Source: Ruminococcus flavefaciens (lineage in GTDB: Bacteria; Bacillota; Clostridia; Oscillospirales; Ruminococcaceae). From it: a stretch of DNA of 10,237 nucleotides. The notes beneath the pieces were generated by a model. It had not been told where the DNA came from. It searched no databases and saw only the letters and a program-made list of their open reading frames with translations. Positions 5,328 through 10,237 of the stretch are shown one piece after another. The translations under genes were made by a program, and so were the position numbers. The stretch covers positions 1-10,237 of the forward strand of contig SFMO01000109.1 of the NCBI GenBank assembly GCA_004554385.1, written 5' to 3'. Position 1 is the first letter of the stretch. Each line of letters opens with the position of its first letter.

Positions 5328-6248
5328 TCACTTGCCCTCCTTCCTGAGCTGTGCGGCGGCGAAGAACTCATAGCCTTTAGCAGAAGCACAAATATCTCCG
5401 ATGATAGTCACTCTATCCTTATCATAGCTCCCGAAGTTTTCAATCAGCTTTCCACCGCCTCCAGTGATGTAAAGGCGCATCATCTTCGGGTCGTATTCAT
5501 ACTTGCGGAGCAGAGCAAAAATATCCTCGGCGTACTCAGCAATTGCCTGATGGAGAACATCCGCATACTCGCTTGCAATATCTGCCTTGCCGTAGCGAAT
5601 CATCGACTGGATAATGGTCTCGTCCACGGTCACGCCCAGCTTGTTCATCATCGCATTGGACGCAGCCTTGACGCACTGGTTCACACCCATTTTCTCGGTG
5701 TAAGTTTTGGTGTTGATGACCTTGCGGTTGCTGACAAAAATGATGTTGACCGTACCGTTGCCGATATCTGCGATCATGCTGAGACCTGTCATCTCGTTCA
5801 GCTTCTCCACAACAGCGGCATAGCCCTGCGGATAAACATAGCACCCGATGATGCGAACGGAATACAGCTTGTCCTCATATTTGAAGTCCACGCTCTCCCT
5901 CTGCAACATATACTGACGGAAGCTCTCACGCTGTCTGCCTACCCATGTGATCGGAAGCCCTACGGCGAGATAAACCTTAGCCGATGTGATGCCCTCACGG
6001 TTCAGCTCACGGGCGATACCCATAAGCGTGAAGATGTAGTTGTCCTCGTCCTGCCACTTGTCGGCAAGATACTCCTTGTGCCCCTCACCAATCTGGTAGT
6101 AGTTACCATCAAAGAAAAGAGTATTTTTTGTAAAGGTCGGTGCGGCATCGAGCTTGGTGATGCCTGTGGGTGTGACCGTGTTTGCGGTCTTGATGTTTCC
6201 GTAACCGTGGTCGATGCCGACGATCAGGAAGTCGTTGTAATGTTTCAA
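5328..6248 (-). CDS. parM: ParM/StbA-family actin-like partition ATPase
   Basis: 306 residues with the actin-fold nucleotide site: phosphate-1 loop VGIDHGYGNIK (10-20), phosphate-2 loop DIGNGT (161-166) and adenosine loop ITGGGG (261-266). The AVGLPITW segment (95-102) is also typical of plasmid ParM/StbA. ParM polymerises with ATP and pushes ParR/parC-bound DNA copies apart, giving stable inheritance of low-copy plasmids. In conjugative elements it would stabilise the excised circle. The start is TTG (6246-6248) with GGAGG at 6257-6261, eight bases upstream; no in-frame ATG is better placed. The parR-like gene follows after one base. Length fits the family, and all three loops look intact, so it is probably active. 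Confidence 0.9.
   Translation of the reverse strand: MKHYNDFLIVGIDHGYGNIKTANTVTPTGITKLDAAPTFTKNTLFFDGNYYQIGEGHKEYLADKWQDEDNYIFTLMGIARELNREGITSAKVYLAVGLPITWVGRQRESFRQYMLQRESVDFKYEDKLYSVRIIGCYVYPQGYAAVVEKLNEMTGLSMIADIGNGTVNIIFVSNRKVINTKTYTEKMGVNQCVKAASNAMMNKLGVTVDETIIQSMIRYGKADIASEYADVLHQAIAEYAEDIFALLRKYEYDPKMMRLYITGGGGKLIENFGSYDKDRVTIIGDICASAKGYEFFAAAQLRKEGK
5335..5340 (-). promoter_or_regulatory. ribosome binding site that fixes the parR-like start
   Basis: GGAGGG on the minus strand, inside the last codons of parM and eight bases before the ATG at 5326. It supports translation of the pair from one message. Confidence 0.7.
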
Positions 6249-6256
6249 TATCTGTA

Positions 6257-6261
6257 CCTCC
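6257..6261 (-). promoter_or_regulatory. ribosome binding site for the TTG start of parM
   Basis: GGAGG eight bases upstream of TTG (6246-6248). The strong site with a weak start codon suggests deliberately moderated initiation. Confidence 0.65.
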
Positions 6262-6318
6262 GAAATATTTTTATTCAGCTTTCGGGATAGCGGTGCGCTG
6301 TCCGTCTGCTGTGATTTC

Positions 6319-6327
6319 AGTATAGCA
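6319..6327 (-). promoter_or_regulatory. extended -10 promoter for parM-parR
   Basis: On the minus strand TGC-TATACT forms an extended -10 element (TG-n-TATACT). At 17 bases upstream there is no good -35 hexamer; that position falls in the 11-bp repeats (6341-6385). This fits a promoter whose activity is governed by a protein binding those repeats. The predicted leader is about 60 bases. Confidence 0.5.
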
Positions 6328-6340
6328 GATTTTTTGGGGC

Positions 6341-6385
6341 TTGTGGTGGGCAGGATGTTGGCGAGTTGTTGGCAGGAATCATGGC
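6341..6385. repeat. four imperfect 11-bp direct repeats, candidate parC centromere
   Basis: Consecutive units read on the plus strand: 6341-6351 TTGTGGTGGGC, 6352-6362 AGGATGTTGGC, 6363-6373 GAGTTGTTGGC and 6374-6385 AGGAATCATGGC (12 bases). All end in GGC and the middle two end in GTTGGC. The 11-base period puts each unit on the same DNA face. In plasmid R1, parC consists of 11-bp iterons beside the parM promoter bound by ParR; these repeats hold the same position here. The array is short and imperfect, so the assignment is inference. Confidence 0.5.
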
Positions 6386-6415
6386 AGCGGTTATATCGTA
6401 AGCGCCACTCGTCCG

Positions 6416-6442
6416 TAATGCATTAGGTATATAGTAGACTAT
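6416..6442. repeat. two small palindromes upstream of the parM repeats
   Basis: TAATGCATTA (6416-6425) is a perfect 10-base palindrome, and ATAGT-AG-ACTAT (6431-6442) has 5-bp arms. They lie between the candidate parC and the terminator at 6451-6490. Either could be an operator; no binding protein is evident. Confidence 0.3.
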
Positions 6443-6450
6443 CGGCGTAT

Positions 6451-6490
6451 AAAAAAAAGAACGGGATACAGATTGCACTGTATCCCGTCT
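6451..6490 (-). terminator. strong rho-independent terminator for the surface-protein gene
   Basis: Perfect 11-bp stem ACGGGATACAG (6461-6471) with CTGTATCCCGT (6478-6488) and a 6-base loop. On the minus strand it is followed, after two bases, by eight T (complement of A8 at 6451-6458). It lies 28 bases past the stop at 6516 and isolates the parM operon from that gene. Confidence 0.9.
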
Positions 6491-6515
6491 TTCCGGCTAT
6501 TTTTTGTACTGACAA

Positions 6516-9500
6516 TCATGAAGCAACTTCATCGATCATCGTCGGGTCAATTTTAGCGTTTGTATAAATGATATACGATGTACGCTCATTATTCGTAGAG
6601 CCGTTCAATCGAACGGTCAGCTGTATCTTATAATTTGCATATTCTTTCTTTGAATCATCACCTTTCTTAACAAGACAAGCAAAGTCGGTATAGAACATCG
6701 CATCTTTATCAGCACCGTTCGGAGCAACATTTCTGCTGTATTCATAGTAAGTAACACTTTCTGCACCCACGGTCTTTGTGTGTTCTGTTTTGGTCAGGTT
6801 TCCTGTCTCGGTATCTGTTAACTCAATATCTGTAATATACTCCGGCATATTGACCTGCACATAATCTGTTGAACCATTTGTAGTAGTTTTTCTGAACAGC
6901 TCCAGTGTATATGTAACAGACGTAGCGTTTGTGTAGTCCTTAACGTCTAATGCGTTATAAACAGACTTTCCGTGAATAAGGTTGTTGTATACAAACTTGT
7001 CGTTAACTCCCAATCTGCTGTTATTCTTTGTATTTGTACCGATTTCTTCATCGTCAAGTTCATCAACAGCATCGAATGAGAACAATGCACTGCTGTCCTC
7101 TTTGGTATAGAAGTAAGGTGCAACCGGATCATGCGGAGCATACATTTTTGAATAAGGCAAATTGTCTTCCTGATAGGAAATATTTGAACGAACTGCACCA
7201 CGAACGCCAATGTTATCCAATTCGTTTGGATTAGAAGGAAATTCATCGGCATAAGAATCAAAGTCTAAAACTGCCACTCCTGTGATCGTTACTGAGTAAT
7301 TATTCGCTTCGCTTACCAGATAGGATTTTATATCTCCCGTCGTGCATTGGATATAGCTTGTTTCACGGATTATTCCATTTGCAGGGATTGTCTGCTCAGT
7401 ACCGTTATTGATCTTATATGTTGCTGAAATATTATTCTTTTCAATACCTTTGATGATGTCGTCATTCTTTCCCTCGGAATTACTGCGGATCATTTGCAGA
7501 TTGAACGAATGGTAAAGATGCTCTGCATTTGAAAGAACATTCGCAAAATATGCCGCCTGAGTATGTTCTTCATTATCTATCAGGCTTATCGTAGCTGTAC
7601 TTGTTGTTGTCAGCACCTTATTTGCCTCAGTTATTATCTGACTATTCAGCGCAGAAGTCACGTAAAAATCCGACACGGTATGACGATAGAAATCACCTAT
7701 GATAAGCGCCGCATTGAGCTTGCTCGTCACTGTAGCACGGATAACGTTGCCTGTAGCAGCATTTCCTTCGTGGTTTACAGTATTTGCCATGCCTGCCGGC
7801 TGTATCTGTACAACATCTGCCTGACCTGAAGTTTTAGGCACTAACAGGCTGAGATAGTAGTCCTCATTGATAGGCTCAGTCACAACAAGATCAACGCTTC
7901 CGGTTCCGTTAGCAGAGGTGTAGTATTTGATCTCACCATTGACTTTGAACTCCAGCGCACCGCTTGTTGAGCTTGTTGCCGGATTATAGGCACCTTTACC
8001 ATTTGTATTGGCTTGCTCTGTTACCTTGTCATACAGCCTTGAATATAATGTCTGTTCATGGAAATTACCGCCTGTTCCATTATAACGTGCAGTGAACTCT
8101 GAAAAGTCTACGGTTCTTGTTCTGTCCGCAACAGTGAATTGCCCTGCTGTTGCATAATAAGCCTTATCTGCATTGTTGTTCGGGTCTACGAGAACCATTT
8201 TAGCATTGTCGGGGATATTGTTCTCCATACCCCAATAGATGTTTACTTTCTTATCGTGATTCCATTGCAGATCTGAGCCAAGTTTCAGAATCTCATTCAC
8301 CTGACTTACAGGATAGCTGAACCGGATATATGTTGTTGTCCATACGTCCATACTGTCAACAAGAGTTGTCGGATTGTTTGCGTTCTTTCCGCCTGCTATC
8401 TCTCTTGTGATCTTGTCACTGTAACTCAGCATTCTGTATTCTGAACCTGACAGGCTTGCAGCAGAAAATTCGATGTTGACTGTTTTCTTTGTCAGCACAG
8501 GCACATAGAGATGATATGCTATTCGCTTGCTTGCATCTGCTGATGTATCCGTTGGATCGTAGTACTGAACATCTATCAGTGTAAACTGATCATCATACTT
8601 TGAATCGGCATTTGTAAGGCTCATCTGATAATAACCATTTGTGTAGGTTTTACCATCTGTAGTATTAAGAGAACCACTACCTGCTTTTGTAAGTCCGGGT
8701 GTAACAGAATCCAGCAGTTCAAATTTGTATGTATTGGAATTGTACCGACAGGCTTTGATAACGATTCTATATTTACCGGAAACATCTGCCATATAATGGT
8801 TTGTCGTTCCTGTCATCAGACGGATGTAGTTATCTATAAGGTTTGTGGTAGTTTCAGGATCATTTGCATCATTGACAACAAGAAGCGTAAAGTCATCTAC
8901 ATCTGTTCTTGTACCCATTTCTGTATTCCATGTAGATACCTTGAATTCACCGGAATCGGCAGTCTGCTTGAAAAAAGTCCCTATATCAGGTGTTGCCGCA
9001 CCTGAGTATGGTGCTGAAACAGTAACATTGCTGAATGCACGGTTCGGCTTGTTTGATTCAGCAGACCAGTCTGCATATATCCTTGCTGCTGCAGATTTAC
9101 CCGACGAATAAGTTGAATACCCGGTCAGCGCATCAGAAAGCTGAGCTGCGCCGTCACTGGAAATATATTCGCCTGTACCCATTGCACTTGAAGGATTCAG
9201 CGTAAGATATGGTGCTTTGTTCTGATCGGTGATATTGCCGCCAATGTCAGTTTTTCCGAACGATGAGATATCAGATGTGTTCTTGCCGGTTGTAAGGCTT
9301 TGTCCGGTGTAGTCGGAGAATACGATGAAATCGTTAGCGTTAGTACCACTGTATATATCCTTTATCGGCACTTTATCTGCATGAGAAGAATCAGCATACT
9401 TTGCTACAGAGATAAGTTTAACTTCTTTATTGTTGCTCTTTCCTATGAACGCGCCAGCAGAAGATGTTTTGTCACTTTCGTCCAAAGTCTTAAATTCCAC

Positions 9501-10237
9501 ATTATTAGTCATAATATTATACCCCTTCATAGAAGTATAATGCGTATGAAGTAATCCTGTTATTCCTCCACACTGTCCTGATGATTGAATCGTGCAATTT
9601 GTAACATAAACATTTTTCATAATAGTATTAGTGTTAACGCCAGTTGCAGAACTACTATTCGCACTTCTGCCGTTTTTACCCGTTATTCCTCCTACGTTGT
9701 AGCCTTTTAAAGTATAACCGGAAACGTAACAATTTTCAACATAGCAATTAAGCTTTGCTGAATCTAATGCACCTGCCAATCCACCAGTCATATCATCAGC
9801 ATCATTAGGAGTATTTATTCCTGTAAGAGATGCTGATATAACAGAGTTCCCTCCTTCTCCACTTACATAACTATTAGTTATGCTGACATACTGCGGACAC
9901 CATGTGTCATTCCAGCTTCTGCCGAATAAGCCTCCGGCACAACGCTTTGCCCTTACACTAATATTTGTAATTGAACAATTATCCATAATAACCGAATTAA
10001 GCATATACGCTTCTGTTTGAGTCGTATTATTTTGATTGTTATTAGGCACTTGATTGTTTTTTTGCGTAAAGCCAAGAATTCCAGCTGATATAGGCACATT
10101 ATCTGCACCTATCACAGAATTGCTGTTGAGTCCGATAACGTTAACATTTTTAATCTCAGCACCCATTCCAGTGTAGCCTATCAAACCTCCGACAATACAC
10201 CTGTTATCAGTACCTGTATAATGAGTTGATACTGTGC
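6516..10237 (-). CDS. very large beta-helix-type surface protein, C-terminal part
   Basis: The frame is open to the right edge, so 1239 residues are visible and the N-terminus, including any signal peptide, is missing. The TTG at 10182-10184 is an internal Leu in GGLIGYTG, not a start. The first 260 or so residues contain at least seven GG-[L/I]-x-G turns (GGLIG, AGILG, GGLFG, GGLAG, GGITG twice, AGAFIG), spaced by Asn/Ser/Val-rich strands such as NCYVSGY and NVYVTNC. This pattern is known from GLUG-type and right-handed beta-helix adhesins. The remainder is a chain of beta-rich, Thr/Asn/Ser/Tyr-rich segments resembling extracellular domains. The C-terminus (YTNAKIDPTMIDEVAS) shows no LPxTG, membrane segment or dockerin. 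An extracellular or cell-surface role is likely; ligand and anchoring are unknown. The gene is AT-rich, especially toward the right (17 G+C in the 60 bases from 9601). Confidence 0.8.
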   Translation of the reverse strand, partial: TVSTHYTGTDNRCIVGGLIGYTGMGAEIKNVNVIGLNSNSVIGADNVPISAGILGFTQKNNQVPNNNQNNTTQTEAYMLNSVIMDNCSITNISVRAKRCAGGLFGRSWNDTWCPQYVSITNSYVSGEGGNSVISASLTGINTPNDADDMTGGLAGALDSAKLNCYVENCYVSGYTLKGYNVGGITGKNGRSANSSSATGVNTNTIMKNVYVTNCTIQSSGQCGGITGLLHTHYTSMKGYNIMTNNVEFKTLDESDKTSSAGAFIGKSNNKEVKLISVAKYADSSHADKVPIKDIYSGTNANDFIVFSDYTGQSLTTGKNTSDISSFGKTDIGGNITDQNKAPYLTLNPSSAMGTGEYISSDGAAQLSDALTGYSTYSSGKSAAARIYADWSAESNKPNRAFSNVTVSAPYSGAATPDIGTFFKQTADSGEFKVSTWNTEMGTRTDVDDFTLLVVNDANDPETTTNLIDNYIRLMTGTTNHYMADVSGKYRIVIKACRYNSNTYKFELLDSVTPGLTKAGSGSLNTTDGKTYTNGYYQMSLTNADSKYDDQFTLIDVQYYDPTDTSADASKRIAYHLYVPVLTKKTVNIEFSAASLSGSEYRMLSYSDKITREIAGGKNANNPTTLVDSMDVWTTTYIRFSYPVSQVNEILKLGSDLQWNHDKKVNIYWGMENNIPDNAKMVLVDPNNNADKAYYATAGQFTVADRTRTVDFSEFTARYNGTGGNFHEQTLYSRLYDKVTEQANTNGKGAYNPATSSTSGALEFKVNGEIKYYTSANGTGSVDLVVTEPINEDYYLSLLVPKTSGQADVVQIQPAGMANTVNHEGNAATGNVIRATVTSKLNAALIIGDFYRHTVSDFYVTSALNSQIITEANKVLTTTSTATISLIDNEEHTQAAYFANVLSNAEHLYHSFNLQMIRSNSEGKNDDIIKGIEKNNISATYKINNGTEQTIPANGIIRETSYIQCTTGDIKSYLVSEANNYSVTITGVAVLDFDSYADEFPSNPNELDNIGVRGAVRSNISYQEDNLPYSKMYAPHDPVAPYFYTKEDSSALFSFDAVDELDDEEIGTNTKNNSRLGVNDKFVYNNLIHGKSVYNALDVKDYTNATSVTYTLELFRKTTTNGSTDYVQVNMPEYITDIELTDTETGNLTKTEHTKTVGAESVTYYEYSRNVAPNGADKDAMFYTDFACLVKKGDDSKKEYANYKIQLTVRLNGSTNNERTSYIIYTNAKIDPTMIDEVAS
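9441..10237 (-). repeat. GG-x-x-G repeat region encoding beta-helix coils
   Basis: This part of the surface-protein gene encodes seven or more degenerate repeats around GG-[LI]-x-G, each followed by a variable loop and a strand with N-[CSV]-x-V-[ST]-type residues. Spacing is irregular (roughly 25-45 residues), as in GLUG-like proteins. The DNA repeats are too diverged to be direct repeats at base level. The array continues past the window edge. Confidence 0.6.

Noticed and set aside
5327..5389. Upstream extension of the parR-like gene to a start at 5389
   Set aside because: It would overlap parM by 62 bases. The ATG at 5326 has an ideal ribosome site and the conserved-looking N-terminus begins there.
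5268..6290. 340-codon rightward open frame antisense to parM and the parR-like gene
   Set aside because: It lies opposite two well-supported genes with intact motifs and their own ribosome sites. Its product shows no recognisable domain; long antisense frames are common opposite such genes.
6319..6384. 21-codon minus-strand frame from an ATG at 6382-6384 across the 11-bp repeats
   Set aside because: No ribosome site, and its composition comes from the repeats; it ends within the parM -10 region.
6341..6385. CRISPR-like or microsatellite array
   Set aside because: Units are 11-12 bases with no spacers and no cas genes nearby; partition iterons explain them better.
10182..10184. TTG as the start of the large surface protein
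   Set aside because: The frame continues upstream to the window edge with the same repeat pattern (IVGG before LIGYTG), so this is an internal Leu codon.

Overview
The window looks like part of an integrative conjugative or mobilisable element (or a plasmid-like island) from a low-to-mid G+C Gram-positive gut-type bacterium, most likely a Clostridia/Oscillospiraceae lineage such as Ruminococcus. This rests on strong GGAGG-type ribosome sites, a TTGATT-N17-TATAAT promoter, a MobC/MOBP-relaxase pair of the type found in Tn1549-like clostridial elements, an actin-like ParM with a ParR-like partner, and a large GG-x-x-G repeat surface protein. The genus is inference; the element type is better supported. 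No integrase, att site, tRNA, rRNA, IS or CRISPR is visible.

Layout, left to right. 1-559 (minus): N-terminal part of a CHC2 zinc-finger primase-like protein that runs off the left edge. 560-639: short divergent region with a near-consensus promoter for the rightward gene. 640-2574 (plus): a 644-residue STAND/NB-ARC-type ATPase of low G+C, the only rightward gene, and a candidate cargo or defence gene. 2575-4497 (minus): mobC, then the relaxase gene overlapping mobC by one base, then a 250-residue coiled-coil protein with a C-terminal membrane anchor that overlaps the relaxase 3' end by 470 bases in another frame. 4498-4855: hairpin-rich region, the candidate oriT, which also contains a possible 57-codon leader ORF. 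4856-6248 (minus): parR-like gene and parM. 6249-6515: parM promoter, a short array of 11-bp repeats resembling a parC centromere, and a strong terminator for the next gene. 6516-10237 (minus): C-terminal 1239 residues of a very large beta-helix-type surface protein whose start lies beyond the right edge.

How the parts fit: MobC and the relaxase would nick oriT just upstream of mobC, with the membrane-anchored protein as a possible MobB-like link to the transfer channel. ParM/ParR with the 11-bp repeats would stabilise a circular form of the element, and the primase would prime the transferred or replicating strand. The STAND gene is out of phase with this backbone in orientation and base composition (about 33-40% G+C in lines I counted, against about 53% in the transfer genes). 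It abuts the relaxase operon tail-to-tail with no spacer. The surface protein is separated by its own terminator and need not belong to the element.
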